Of a stretch of 64,000 nucleotides of DNA, positions 8,879 to 18,177 are shown piece after piece. The position numbers and the translations under genes are program-made. Under the pieces are notes generated by a model. The model ran no database searches and was not told the origin of the DNA. It was given only the letters and a program-made list of their open reading frames with translations. This stretch comes from an uncultured Bacilli bacterium (lineage in GTDB: Bacteria > Bacillota_I > Bacilli_A > RF39 > UBA660), in contig CAKPDM010000001.1 of NCBI GenBank assembly GCA_934148995.1, positions 62,001 through 126,000 of the forward strand. The letters are read 5' to 3'. The first letter of the stretch is position 1; every line of letters begins with the position of its first letter.

Positions 8879-8973
8879 TTATTTCAAAGAAAAAGAAGTA
8901 ACTGGAGTTAACTAATATAAAGAATTTTAATTTATTACTGACTAGTGTATTTTTTTATGACTTTTAGCAGTTT

Positions 8974-8991
8974 ATTACAGTGCACTGTAAT
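8974..8991. repeat. Perfect 18-bp palindrome in the asnS upstream region
   Basis: ATTACAGTGCACTGTAAT is fully self-complementary. It lies about 100 bases upstream of the asnS promoter and about 50 bases after the lipoprotein terminator. It could be a dimeric repressor site or a short hairpin (six T follow on the plus strand). No regulator can be named. The rest of 8879-9041 shows nothing else. Confidence 0.6.
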
Positions 8992-9041
8992 TTTTTACTA
9001 TTTTTAGAAATTTATTACGATATAACAGAATATTTCTGTAC

Positions 9042-9065
9042 AAAAAAATAGTCACATTGACTATT
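9042..9065 (-). terminator. Intrinsic terminator of lipoprotein gene
   Basis: AATAGTC/GACTATT stem with ACATT loop and seven T on the minus strand; the stem includes the stop codon of the lipoprotein gene. Confidence 0.88.
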
Positions 9066-10062
9066 TCATTGTTGGTAACACATTTATTGAAGATGCTATC
9101 TCTACTAACTCTTCTTGATTCATTACATCACTTACTAAGTAATACTCCATATTACCACTACTCCAAGTAAGTGAATTATCAGATAGAGCTCCAATTGTAT
9201 CCATAAACATATATGGTTCTCCAATAGTTGGAATGATAGTTAATTCATCTTCCTTTTTAGCAGTTTCTTCTACTAATAAAAATGGTTTCTCGCCTTCAAA
9301 AGTAAGAATTACTCTTTCTCCACCAGTTTTAGTTAGTTTTTCCTCACTTTTTAGTTTTGTTCCTTCTGGTACTACTAGCGGATAAATAATATCATCAATA
9401 CTACTAGTTTGTTTAGTATCTTTTGTATCAGTATCTTCAAAAGTACTCATAATGTCTTCAATTTCAAAATAGTTCTTTCCAAACTTTGGACTCTTATCAA
9501 CACTTTTGACATTTAAAGTGATTTTTGGAATATCATTATCATTAAGTACTTCTACTTTTTTGACTGTTAATTTATTATCTACTGTTACTTTTTGTTTTAT
9601 TAAATTTCTATTATTTGGATAATTTACAGTACTAGTAAAAATATAATTATTTTTATCTTTTTCCATAGTAGCTTTATTATCATTTTCTATATCTTGAATA
9701 ATTGATTGTAACAAATAGACCTGTGAATTATTATAAGGCCAGTCACTTTGGAACTTGAAACTTTTCTTTAAACTAGGTGTTAGAACATAAACTCCCTCAT
9801 CATTTTTTAAAATTATTTGTTCATGATCATTAGCTGTATTTTTCAAACTTATTCTGTAATAATCACCTTTTTTATATGCTGATGTTACTTGGTAATTATA
9901 AGTATCGTCATTATTAACTACTTCTAACTTTCCTGTTAAGATATAACCTTTACTATTGTTTATATCTTTAGACATATTTTTTAAAACATTTTGCTCACCA
10001 TTTTTAGAACAACCAGTGACAACTAAAAGAGAAAGTAGTAATAAAAGACTAATCTTTTTCAA
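9061..10062 (-). CDS. LolA-fold lipoprotein, YdcC/GerS-like
   Basis: Lipoprotein with a type II signal peptide (MKKISLLLLLSLLVVTGC, lipobox cysteine near residue 18) and about 315 residues of beta-rich domain. Length and pattern fit the outer-membrane lipoprotein carrier-like family that in Firmicutes includes YdcC and the germination protein GerS. TTG 10062 is chosen over GTG 10071 because GAGGTGA lies five bases before the TTG and overlaps the GTG. It would act on the outer membrane face. The spore link is family knowledge; the assignment is moderate because only general features match. Confidence 0.6.
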   Translation of the reverse strand: MKKISLLLLLSLLVVTGCSKNGEQNVLKNMSKDINNSKGYILTGKLEVVNNDDTYNYQVTSAYKKGDYYRISLKNTANDHEQIILKNDEGVYVLTPSLKKSFKFQSDWPYNNSQVYLLQSIIQDIENDNKATMEKDKNNYIFTSTVNYPNNRNLIKQKVTVDNKLTVKKVEVLNDNDIPKITLNVKSVDKSPKFGKNYFEIEDIMSTFEDTDTKDTKQTSSIDDIIYPLVVPEGTKLKSEEKLTKTGGERVILTFEGEKPFLLVEETAKKEDELTIIPTIGEPYMFMDTIGALSDNSLTWSSGNMEYYLVSDVMNQEELVEIASSINVLPTMK

Positions 10063-10173
10063 TATATTCACCTCATTTATGTTTTCATTTCATTATATTA
10101 AAAATTTTTCTTAAATATTCACGAATAATTTTAAAAAAAATTACAAAGACTAAAAAAGAAAAAGGAGGAATTT

Positions 10174-10368
10174 ATGGATACATTAAAAAAAGTATGTTTA
10201 GTATTAATTATAATTGGAGCGATTAACTGGGCTTTTGTTGGATTATTCAATATCGACTTAGTTGCTTCTTTATTTGGAGGCTCTGATAATATTATTGCTA
10301 AAATTATTTATATTATTATAGGTATTGCTGGTTTAATTGATATCAGTTATTTATTTGACCACGACTAA
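10174..10368 (+). CDS. DUF378 family small membrane protein (YuzA-like)
   Basis: A 64-residue protein with two membrane helices. The pattern KKVCLVLIIIGAINWAFVGL with FNIDLVASLFGG is the DUF378 hallmark. Function unknown. It has a strong AAAGGAGG site seven bases before the ATG, is divergent from the lipoprotein gene and is closed by a bidirectional terminator. Confidence 0.88.
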   Translation: MDTLKKVCLVLIIIGAINWAFVGLFNIDLVASLFGGSDNIIAKIIYIIIGIAGLIDISYLFDHD

Positions 10369-10370
10369 AA

Positions 10371-10392
10371 AAAGAGCTTTCGCTCTTCTTTT
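10371..10392. terminator. Bidirectional terminator between DUF378 and cdaR
   Basis: AAGAGC-TTTC-GCTCTT stem. On the minus strand the loop is GAAA and seven T follow, ending the cdaA-cdaR operon; on the plus strand CTTCTTTT follows, ending the DUF378 gene. Confidence 0.85.
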
Positions 10393-11749
10393 ACTTTGCA
10401 GTAATTTTAACTTTGACTTTCTTAACTTTTGGTGTGTAAGTAAGTTTTACATCATCACCTGTTACTTTAACTTCAACTTCATGTTCACCAACGCCTAAAT
10501 CTTTTAGGTCTACATAAGCTTTAATAATTGATTGATCAATATTATCAATTATTGACTTACTACCTTTAACTACTACTGTTACTTTACTATCTGCTTCACT
10601 GGAAGCCTGTACTTTGTACTTAGATGTATCTAAGTTTTCAGTAGCAATTGATATATCTTGGAATTCTTTAACAGTTGAATCATCAATTACCACTTTAACA
10701 GTTACCGTCTTAGTACTGATATCAGTAACTCCTGTTGGTTTCTTAAGTGTTACTGTATAATCTTTGCTCTTTTCAAGTCCAGTTACATCTACTTCTACTG
10801 GTAAAGAACTAATATTTGCTAATGCTTCTTCACTACCATAAACTGTTACATTAGTAACACTTGTACTTAAAGACTTAATTGCTTTACCGAAAGCTAAATC
10901 TCCTTTTGGTACTATCTTTAGTGGTACTTCTTTACTTGGTGAAGTAATAACTACTTTAGCTGTTACAGTTTTAGGTACAATTTCTACATCAACTACTTTT
11001 CCGTTTGTATCATATGCAACTAATTGAACATTCTTAAGTGTCATTTCTCCAGGTTCTGGGTTAACAAAGTCATCTACATCTACTAAAGCTTTTACTGTAG
11101 CAACTTTCTTAAGTTTCTGTTCTGCACCTTTGATAATAACTTCGCTACGATCTAGTTCTACTTTATCAATATTTAACTTACTATCTAAATTATCTTTATG
11201 TAAGATATCATAAGTTAATGTTCTAGTAGCACTTACTTTTTCGTAAATTGTTACTGTTACAGATGATGGATCTAATCTATAATCTAATGATTTAAGTCTT
11301 TGACTATATTTTAGTGTAACTTTATGTTGACCTGGTTTTAATCCTGTAAGGTCTACTGTTACTCCTTCACTTGGTGATTGCTTTGCTAAGAAGATATGTC
11401 TTTTTTGTCCTACCAGTGTTATATCAACTGTTTTTGGTAGGCCTTCAACTACATAAGCTTCTTCATTATAAGTAGCTGTTACTGGTTGAGCATAAAGTAT
11501 TTCAGCATACTGATCAATAGTAGCACTACTTTCACCATCTATTATGAAAAAGATACACAGTGCCACTAATAAACTAATAACTATAAGTGTTTGTTTTCTT
11601 CCTAAAAATCTTTCTATACTTTTAGCATTTTTCTTTGAAAAATCAGTAACTTTTAAAATCAACTTTGTTATGGGAGTAATTAAAATACGGTCAAAGAAAG
11701 CTCCAATATGGGAAAAAATTTTTCCTATTCCTCTAAATATCTTCTTCAT
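10391..11749 (-). CDS. cdaR: YbbR-domain protein, CdaA regulator CdaR
   Basis: A 452-residue protein with an N-terminal basic region, one membrane helix (about 53-70, TLIVISLLVALCIFFIIDG) and an exterior part built of several YbbR repeats (VTVDLTGLKPGQHKVTLKY; VEVDVTGLEKSKDYTVTLKK; AYVDLKDLGVGEHEVEVKV). CdaR binds and modulates the c-di-AMP synthase CdaA. It overlaps cdaA by 17 bases, implying translational coupling. The usual third gene glmM does not follow; the operon ends here at a terminator. Confidence 0.92.
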   Translation of the reverse strand: MKKIFRGIGKIFSHIGAFFDRILITPITKLILKVTDFSKKNAKSIERFLGRKQTLIVISLLVALCIFFIIDGESSATIDQYAEILYAQPVTATYNEEAYVVEGLPKTVDITLVGQKRHIFLAKQSPSEGVTVDLTGLKPGQHKVTLKYSQRLKSLDYRLDPSSVTVTIYEKVSATRTLTYDILHKDNLDSKLNIDKVELDRSEVIIKGAEQKLKKVATVKALVDVDDFVNPEPGEMTLKNVQLVAYDTNGKVVDVEIVPKTVTAKVVITSPSKEVPLKIVPKGDLAFGKAIKSLSTSVTNVTVYGSEEALANISSLPVEVDVTGLEKSKDYTVTLKKPTGVTDISTKTVTVKVVIDDSTVKEFQDISIATENLDTSKYKVQASSEADSKVTVVVKGSKSIIDNIDQSIIKAYVDLKDLGVGEHEVEVKVTGDDVKLTYTPKVKKVKVKITAK

Positions 11750-12566
11750 ATAACTCTTCCTCTTCTAATTCTTCCTGATCATAAGTACTATTTGTTTTTG
11801 GTTTTAATTCATCTATTAACATCATTCTAACATCATCTAATGATAAGTTATAATAAAGTTCTCCCTTAATAGCTACTGATAAACGACCGGTTTCTTCTGA
11901 CACAACCAAACAAATAGCATCTGTTTCTTCTGCTAGTCCTAAAGCAGCTCTATGTCTTGTTCCAACATGTTTATTTATTTTTGTACTACTACTAGTTGGA
12001 AATACTGCTCCAGCACAAGTTATACGATCTCCTTGAATAATAACTCCTCCATCATGAAGTGGGTTACCTTCATAGAATATTGCCCCTAATAGGTCACTTG
12101 TTAAATCTGCGTAAACTTTTTTAGCTTTATCAATGTAATTGCCTAAACTTACATCACGTTCTATTACCATTAAGGCACCGATACGATTTTTTCTTAAGTA
12201 ATCCATTGCTTGAATTATTTCGTAGACTAAGTGTTCTCTTTCATCTACAGTTAAAGTTTTATGTCTTCCTAAAAGTTGACTTCTTCCTAATTGTTCTAGA
12301 ATATTACGTATTTCTGGTTGGAAGATAACGATAAGTGCTAGTGGTCCATACATAATTATATATTCAAGTAGAACACCTACTGTAGTAAAACCACAAATAT
12401 CACTTATTACTTTCAAAAATACGATAATAACGACACCTTTAAATAAAAGTGTCAATTTTACACTATTTCTAATGCTTTTTAATAATATATATACCATTAA
12501 CCAAACTATTGAAATATCAATAATTTTTTTAATTATTGTAATTACTGTCGTTGCTGTAATAACCAT
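11733..12566 (-). CDS. cdaA: Diadenylate cyclase CdaA (DacA)
   Basis: A 277-residue membrane enzyme making c-di-AMP from two ATP. Three N-terminal membrane helices (about 1-85) precede the DisA_N domain with the diagnostic motifs NPLHDGGVIIQGDRI (DGA-type, here DGG) and GTRHRAALGLAEETDA (RHR). The tail is very acidic (QEELEEEELYEEDI). AAGGAGG precedes the ATG. It lies between a VPQ-rich membrane protein and cdaR. c-di-AMP controls potassium and osmolyte balance in Bacillota. Confidence 0.95.
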   Translation of the reverse strand: MVITATTVITIIKKIIDISIVWLMVYILLKSIRNSVKLTLLFKGVVIIVFLKVISDICGFTTVGVLLEYIIMYGPLALIVIFQPEIRNILEQLGRSQLLGRHKTLTVDEREHLVYEIIQAMDYLRKNRIGALMVIERDVSLGNYIDKAKKVYADLTSDLLGAIFYEGNPLHDGGVIIQGDRITCAGAVFPTSSSTKINKHVGTRHRAALGLAEETDAICLVVSEETGRLSVAIKGELYYNLSLDDVRMMLIDELKPKTNSTYDQEELEEEELYEEDI

Positions 12567-12621
12567 ATCTTTCCTCCTTACTTCTTATTAGTATACTATA
12601 TTTTTATTAATTTGTAATCTC

Positions 12622-13302
12622 CTAATTAGCTTGTTCTTTCACTGGTTGTACTGTTGTATTATTTTCAACTATAACTTGTGGTATAGGATTTATCTTTAAT
12701 GGTTCAACTGATTGTGGAGTAGCTACTGTCTGTTGTGGCTTTTCTATAACCTCCTGCACTACTGGAGTCTGATTAGTTACCACTGTTTGAATTGTCGGAA
12801 GTGGTTCTTTTACTGCTGTTACATTTGTAGAAACTGGTTGTGCTTGAACAACAGTTGTTACAGGTGACACTACTGGCTTAACTTCTTGAGCAGTGTTTGT
12901 TACAGGTTGAACTACCGTTTGAGCTGCTTGAACAGGTGTTACAACTGTTTTAACTGGTTCTACTGGAACAGTTTTTATTTCTTCTACTGGTTGTACCACC
13001 ACTTGTTGGTGAACTTGTGGAACTGCTTGTTCTACTGCTACCGACTGAGCTACAGGAATCTCATTAACTGGAGTTACCACTGCACTAACAACAGGAATTG
13101 GGGCGGTTGCCTCAACTGATTTGACCACTTCACCAGGACCAGCTACCTCGGCATATTTCTCTTTTTGTTTCTTTTCCTTGATTTTATTTTCTGCTAAATA
13201 GCCAATACAAGCAAATATTAAAATGATTGCAATTATCACTACGATAACATAAACAGGACCACTAAGAGTGTCCCTAAAAAAATGTACAAAAACTTCCATC
13301 AT
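12622..13302 (-). CDS. Single-pass membrane protein with long Val/Pro/Gln/Thr-rich tail
   Basis: A 226-residue protein: one membrane helix (about 17-38), a Lys/Glu-rich juxtamembrane stretch (ENKIKEKKQKEKYAE) suggesting a cytoplasmic tail, then about 160 residues dominated by Val, Pro, Gln and Thr in irregular short repeats (VQPV, TVVTP, VVQPV, PVKTV) with almost no other residues. The tail should be extended and unstructured. No family recognised. It lies 55 bases before cdaA in the same direction with no terminator between, so it is probably co-transcribed. Function unknown; a scaffold or spacer near CdaA is a guess. Confidence 0.7.
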   Translation of the reverse strand: MMEVFVHFFRDTLSGPVYVIVVIIAIILIFACIGYLAENKIKEKKQKEKYAEVAGPGEVVKSVEATAPIPVVSAVVTPVNEIPVAQSVAVEQAVPQVHQQVVVQPVEEIKTVPVEPVKTVVTPVQAAQTVVQPVTNTAQEVKPVVSPVTTVVQAQPVSTNVTAVKEPLPTIQTVVTNQTPVVQEVIEKPQQTVATPQSVEPLKINPIPQVIVENNTTVQPVKEQAN

Positions 13303-13348
13303 TCACCCTCTATTCTTATCTTTATAATAACATTATGAGCTTTCTTTT

Positions 13349-15160
13349 TCAAGAATTGTTTTCTCTTAACACTAAATAAATATAACTAGTATAAAAAGGT
13401 ATTAAGAAGACAAATGGCATACTATATCTAAAGTAGGTATTAGCAGGAGAAATGAAACAAATTAACAATGATAGAAAGCTTGGCAACATAGCAATTATGT
13501 ATTTCTTTTCTTTTGAACATAGTAAGTAAACAATAATTGTTAATAAAGCCATAGCTGAAAATCCAATATTTGATAATAAACCTACTACTGGTAAATAAGG
13601 AAATATTATTCCATAACCAGAAAGAACAGTTCTTAAAAATGATAATTTATTATAATGATAATTAACTAAATTATCTTCAGTTATTAATTTGTTATAATTT
13701 TTTCCAGAATAGATATACCAATTAGAAGTATCTGGATAAAAATAACCATAAGTATTATTTAAAGTTGCTTCCAAATAAGTTGCTGGATGAAGTAAAAACT
13801 CTTTCCACCAAACTTGAAAATAATCTTTTAATTCTTTCTTTGTTGTATATTTATTATATTGATTTTTAACCGGATCAGCTAAGTTTGGATTATATCTTTC
13901 TTTTAATGTATCATAACCTAATACTTTATCTATTTTTTCTTTTTCTTCTTCACTAATTTCTTTTTCGTGTTCTTTTACATATCTTGCTGTTTGTTGAAAT
14001 GGTACTGATAATTGTTCTCTAACACTTCCTGCTGGTATCTTTAATGCTGGTAAAAGAACTTTATCATAACCTATATAAGTAGTTAAGACAAATAGTAATA
14101 AAACACTAAGACAAAGTAATTCTTTTCTTTTGTAGATAGCTAAGACAATTAAAGTTAATACGGCTACATAAATACCATTATTTCTTAGTAGATATAGCAA
14201 AATACTTAAAGTACCAAGAGCAATATACTCTTTTGTTTCTATTTCTTTCTTATCTACTATTTTAAACAATGTCATTACAAAGAAAATTAGTATAGCTGTA
14301 TAAAGTGTATCTTTAACAGCACTCATTGCATAGAAAGGAAACATCGGTACTAATGAATAGATTGCTAATAAAATTAGTGCTAAGCTAACTGACTTGTTTT
14401 TTTTATAAAGATACGAAATAGTACAAGCTAAGCTACTTGCTAAAGTAATACTTTGCATTATTGCATATAAAAATAAACCAAAATTATCACTACCAAATAA
14501 ACGACCGATTTTTATAGAAGTCCCTAACAACATAGTATGAAATACTGGATGGTGATTAGTTAAGTTTACTTTATTTGATAATGGAATAACATAATCTATA
14601 TATTTTGTTTTTACATTGAAAAACTGTTTTATTTGAAAGCTTGGGTCTTTTGATAAAATCAAAGGATAAAATGCTAACATATAGATAGACCAAGCTATTA
14701 AGATAACTACTACTGAAAAGAGAAATGGGTGACTTTTAAATTTCTTAATTAGTTTATTATTAGTATTAATTTTAATAGATACTTTTCTTTCTAAAAATGT
14801 ATCAATAAAATAAAATATTGTCTTTATTAAATAGTAATAGCAAAATAATTGAACTAAACTTATCAAAATAAGAGTAGGACTATTAAAGACTAAACCAAAG
14901 GAACCTATCTCTTGATAACTAGCTCCTATTACATAACAAAAAGAGAAAATACCTGCTAAAATATGTTTTAAAGGAGATGTCTTTTTATTATACCTTTTAT
15001 AGAAAAGATAAAATGTTATAACTAGTATAGCCATTAATGAAAAACCTAGTTTTACTATATTTATATTAGGCATTACTTTATCATAAATCATTTTTTTATT
15101 AATTGACATTGCTAAAACAGTTAATACACTTAGTAGGAAATAAACTATTTTCTTCTTCAT
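13349..15160 (-). CDS. DUF6020-like polytopic membrane protein (GT-C-like)
   Basis: A 603-residue protein with about 12 hydrophobic segments and one large outer loop (about residues 375-490). The early block YPLILSKDPSFQIKQFF followed by LTNHHPVFHTMLLG resembles DUF6020 / GT-C glycosyltransferases, where acidic and histidine residues of the first outer loops handle a polyprenyl-linked sugar. Donor and acceptor are unknown. It is divergent from the GT2-methyltransferase gene at 15299, which fits a shared role in surface glycan synthesis. The ATG follows AAAGAGGT. Confidence 0.65.
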   Translation of the reverse strand: MKKKIVYFLLSVLTVLAMSINKKMIYDKVMPNINIVKLGFSLMAILVITFYLFYKRYNKKTSPLKHILAGIFSFCYVIGASYQEIGSFGLVFNSPTLILISLVQLFCYYYLIKTIFYFIDTFLERKVSIKINTNNKLIKKFKSHPFLFSVVVILIAWSIYMLAFYPLILSKDPSFQIKQFFNVKTKYIDYVIPLSNKVNLTNHHPVFHTMLLGTSIKIGRLFGSDNFGLFLYAIMQSITLASSLACTISYLYKKNKSVSLALILLAIYSLVPMFPFYAMSAVKDTLYTAILIFFVMTLFKIVDKKEIETKEYIALGTLSILLYLLRNNGIYVAVLTLIVLAIYKRKELLCLSVLLLFVLTTYIGYDKVLLPALKIPAGSVREQLSVPFQQTARYVKEHEKEISEEEKEKIDKVLGYDTLKERYNPNLADPVKNQYNKYTTKKELKDYFQVWWKEFLLHPATYLEATLNNTYGYFYPDTSNWYIYSGKNYNKLITEDNLVNYHYNKLSFLRTVLSGYGIIFPYLPVVGLLSNIGFSAMALLTIIVYLLCSKEKKYIIAMLPSFLSLLICFISPANTYFRYSMPFVFLIPFYTSYIYLVLRENNS

Positions 15161-15298
15161 AAATACCTCTTTTCTATTTAATTATATACTATTTAATAGA
15201 ATTTTAACTATTTTTCTTCACTGATATTGTAAATAGTTGTCGTTTAATTACAGAAGTTAAATCAATTTTTACTTCATAAGTTTTAATGAGGTGAAAAT

Positions 15299-16600
15299 AT
15301 GGGAACTAGTATTATTATTCTTACTTACAATAATTTAGAAAAAACAAAGTTATGTCTTGAAAGCATTAGAAAATATACCAAGGATGAAGTTTATGAAATT
15401 ATCGTCGTTGATAACCATTCTACTGATGGAACAAAAGAATGGTTAAAGGTTCAAAATGATATAAAGGTTATTTACAATGATACTAATTTAGGTTTTCCGA
15501 TAGGTTGCAATCAAGGGATTGAAATAGCTAATCATAATTACGATATACTTCTTCTTAATAATGACACTATTGTTACTAGTAATTGGTTAACTAATTTAAG
15601 GAAGTGTTTATATCATAGTAATAGCATTGGAGCAGTTGGACCAATTTCTAATTGTAATGACAATTTACAAGGGTGTAATTTTATTTATAATGATTATCAA
15701 GATATGCAAAGTAAAGCTAGTTTAAATAATATCAGTGATAATAATCGGTGGGAAGAAAAGGCCTTTTTAATTGGTTTTTGTCTTTTAATTAAAAGAGCAG
15801 TTATTAATAAAATTAAAGTTTTAGATACTAGTTATTCACCAGGTTATATAGAAGACAATGATTTATCATTACAAATTATTTCTTTAGGATATAAACTATT
15901 TTTATGTCATGATTCATTCGTTTATCACGATAGAGGAACAGCATTCCGAAGTGATACTGCTAAGTTCAATGCACTTATTCTAAAAAACAGACAAATATTT
16001 GAAAATAAATGGCATTTCTCTTGTTTTGAATTTGATAAAAGTAAAAATGCTTCTATTTTTTTAGGAAGTGGTAATAACATTTTAGATTACAACTCTGGTA
16101 TTGGGGTTTCTTCTTTAAGAATTAAGTATTATTTTAAAAATGCTAATATCACTTCTCTTGAAAGCGATGATAATAAGAGATTGTTTAGTAATAAGTTTTT
16201 TAAAACGGTTAAGTCTTTAGAAGAACTAGATAATTCTTCATTTGATACTATTTATATTGGTAATTCTTTAGAGTCCGTTGATAATCCTTTTGTTTTTCTT
16301 AATTCATTAAAAAGATATTTAACTACTAATGGAAAAATAGTTGGTGAATGTAAAAATATTAGTTCTATAAAAAACATCAGCTTGTTATTAAATGACAACT
16401 GGTATTATGAAAATTTCGAGAAACAAAATTATTTTACAAGTAATGATATTACTCATCTAGCAACTGATTCTGGTTATAAGGTTACCACTCTTTATCCTTT
16501 CACTTGTAATTTAAGTGACAAAGAAAAAGAATTAGAAAAGTTATTTGGTTCTAATTCTCTTAATACTTACTATTATTCTTTTGTTCTTGAAAGACTATAA
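15299..16600 (+). CDS. Family 2 glycosyltransferase fused to a methyltransferase-like domain
   Basis: A 433-residue protein. Residues 1-240 form a GT2 domain: IIILTYNNLEKTKLCLESI, the nucleotide-binding VVDNHSTDGT, LLNNDT (DxD equivalent, 86-90) and PGYIEDNDLSLQI, similar to rhamnosyl-type GTs. Residues about 250-433 resemble a small class I SAM methyltransferase: NILDYNSGIGVSSLRI (motif I), FDTIYIGNSLESVDNP and a late GYKVTTLYPF strand. The glycine signature is DYNSGIG, so SAM binding is plausible but unproven. The start follows AATGAGGTGAAAAT. The gene abuts the end of the convergent DUF368 gene with no spacer. Confidence 0.75.
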   Translation: MGTSIIILTYNNLEKTKLCLESIRKYTKDEVYEIIVVDNHSTDGTKEWLKVQNDIKVIYNDTNLGFPIGCNQGIEIANHNYDILLLNNDTIVTSNWLTNLRKCLYHSNSIGAVGPISNCNDNLQGCNFIYNDYQDMQSKASLNNISDNNRWEEKAFLIGFCLLIKRAVINKIKVLDTSYSPGYIEDNDLSLQIISLGYKLFLCHDSFVYHDRGTAFRSDTAKFNALILKNRQIFENKWHFSCFEFDKSKNASIFLGSGNNILDYNSGIGVSSLRIKYYFKNANITSLESDDNKRLFSNKFFKTVKSLEELDNSSFDTIYIGNSLESVDNPFVFLNSLKRYLTTNGKIVGECKNISSIKNISLLLNDNWYYENFEKQNYFTSNDITHLATDSGYKVTTLYPFTCNLSDKEKELEKLFGSNSLNTYYYSFVLERL

Positions 16601-17488
16601 TTATTCATCTTTTGCTAATTCTTTTTTATAGAATGGTAAGTTTTTAACTTGTTGAAATGCTAATACTATTACTACTCCTATAATAAAGAATATTATACTG
16701 AATGTCTTTAATGTCATTGCTGCTTGTGGAACTTTTAATGTTGTTGGTCCAATTACTATTGCATATAATGAACCAATCATCATTCCAATAATAGCATATA
16801 CAATCGCACTACGATGATTATCTAGTAGTTTCTTTATTAATCTTAAAACTGTTGCTACTCCGAAAAGTATACCAAGTCCTAAAGTAAATAGTAAAGCAAA
16901 GCTACTAAAATCGAAATGTAAAAAATCTTTTACACCATTGATTACTGGTATATATAAACCAAAAGATAAAAGAATTGTTGAACCAGAAATTCCTGGTAAA
17001 ACCATTGCAGATATAGCAAGCATTCCTGCTATAAATATATAAACAAGCATTCCGATATTTAAGTGTGTTAAGTCTAGATTACTTCCCATTTTTAATGATG
17101 ATAATAAAATAACAGCTGCTGCTCCGATGATAGCCCAAATAATATTCTGATATTTTCCTTTAACAGATTCTTTTTCTTCCATAATCATTACTGGAATTGC
17201 TGCTATAATGAATCCTAAGAATAAGGAACTCATCTTGTATATCTCTTTATCAAATAAGTTAGCTAGAATAGTAACAGCTAAGCCCATTCCAACAATCCAA
17301 CCTACAAATATCTTAGCTAGAAATTTAATTGATTTTATTCTTTCTTCTTTTGTACCTTTCATTAAATAGTTTAATGAATTAATAAATTTATCAAAAAATC
17401 CCATTAAAAATGCGATTGTTCCGCCACTTACTCCTGGAACACTATCAGCTAATGCCATAAAGAAACCTCTTATGAAGTCAATAATCAT
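16601..17488 (-). CDS. popT: DUF368 membrane protein, PopT-type polyprenyl-phosphate translocase
   Basis: A 295-residue protein with about nine hydrophobic segments and the DUF368 signature FFMALADSVPGVSGGTIAFLMGF plus the mirrored second motif AMVLPGISGSTILLSFGLY, showing the internal repeat of the family. DUF368 proteins (PopT) have been shown to recycle undecaprenyl phosphate across the membrane for peptidoglycan and glycan synthesis. The ATG follows AGAGGTGG. It is tail-to-tail with the GT2 fusion, stop codons adjacent. Confidence 0.85.
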   Translation of the reverse strand: MIIDFIRGFFMALADSVPGVSGGTIAFLMGFFDKFINSLNYLMKGTKEERIKSIKFLAKIFVGWIVGMGLAVTILANLFDKEIYKMSSLFLGFIIAAIPVMIMEEKESVKGKYQNIIWAIIGAAAVILLSSLKMGSNLDLTHLNIGMLVYIFIAGMLAISAMVLPGISGSTILLSFGLYIPVINGVKDFLHFDFSSFALLFTLGLGILFGVATVLRLIKKLLDNHRSAIVYAIIGMMIGSLYAIVIGPTTLKVPQAAMTLKTFSIIFFIIGVVIVLAFQQVKNLPFYKKELAKDE

Positions 17489-17637
17489 TAATATCCACCT
17501 CTCTTTATCATATTATGATTTTATTTATTTGATAATCACAAATGATATATTGAGTATAGCATAATTCCATAAAAAAAAATAGCTAGCATTTTTGTTATTC
17601 ATGTCTTTGACCTGTGACCAGTCTAGGACTTTATTCT

Positions 17638-18153
17638 TTAATATATTTTCTCTTGAGTAAATATATATTGATAAAATTCTTCACAACTAAGGTGATATTT
17701 TTTAGGTTTTTGATATTCATATAAATGAACTTTATCAGTTGATTCTATTTCATCTTTTCTACTTCTTAAAAACTTTTCTTTAACATCTAATAATAACTCA
17801 TTCAAAGTATTATACTCATGAATACCTTTTTCATCATACCAAGAATGTTCAAACCAGTAGACTTTATTATTCTTATAAAATACAAGAAAAGTATGTGATG
17901 GTAGTGTATCATGATTGTCTGCATAGATAAAGTATGTTTTATTTTTGATACTATTGTTTGTAAATAGTTTTCTTTCTAATTCCACTTGATCCCAGCAGAC
18001 ACCTTTCTTTTTTACTAATAATTCTTCTGGTGACATAAGATAATAAATCTTATTAAAAACTTGCTCTACATCTTTATCTTTAAAGATATCATTTGAAGAA
18101 TTATCTAAAAAACCATACTCAATAGTATCCATTATTTTCATTATTTCATTCAT
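17638..18153 (-). CDS. Transglutaminase-like cysteine protein
   Basis: A 171-residue soluble protein. GVCWDQVELERKL provides a Cys, SHTFLVFYKNNKVYWFEHSW provides a His and KGIHEY an acidic residue, in the order and spacing of the transglutaminase-like Cys-His-Asp triad. No signal peptide. Similar small proteins are common and uncharacterised in Firmicutes; cross-linking or protease activity is possible. It is 24 bases upstream of the nitroreductase end in the same direction as a separate gene. The region 17489-17637 between it and the DUF368 gene shows only an imperfect inverted repeat (GACCTGTGACCAGTC). Confidence 0.6.
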   Translation of the reverse strand: MNEIMKIMDTIEYGFLDNSSNDIFKDKDVEQVFNKIYYLMSPEELLVKKKGVCWDQVELERKLFTNNSIKNKTYFIYADNHDTLPSHTFLVFYKNNKVYWFEHSWYDEKGIHEYNTLNELLLDVKEKFLRSRKDEIESTDKVHLYEYQKPKKYHLSCEEFYQYIFTQEKIY

Positions 18154-18177
18154 AAAGTTTCACATCCTATACTAATA

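Noticed and set aside
8826..9060. T-box or other riboswitch before asnS
   Set aside because: The asnS promoter is about 25 bases from the start codon, leaving no room for a leader; no T-box sequence is present. The same absence holds before lysS, which is inside an operon.
12886..13119. Plus-strand frame rich in Tyr, Cys, Asn and Trp
   Set aside because: It is the antisense image of the Val/Pro/Gln/Thr repeats of the 226-aa gene; the composition is an artefact of that repeat.
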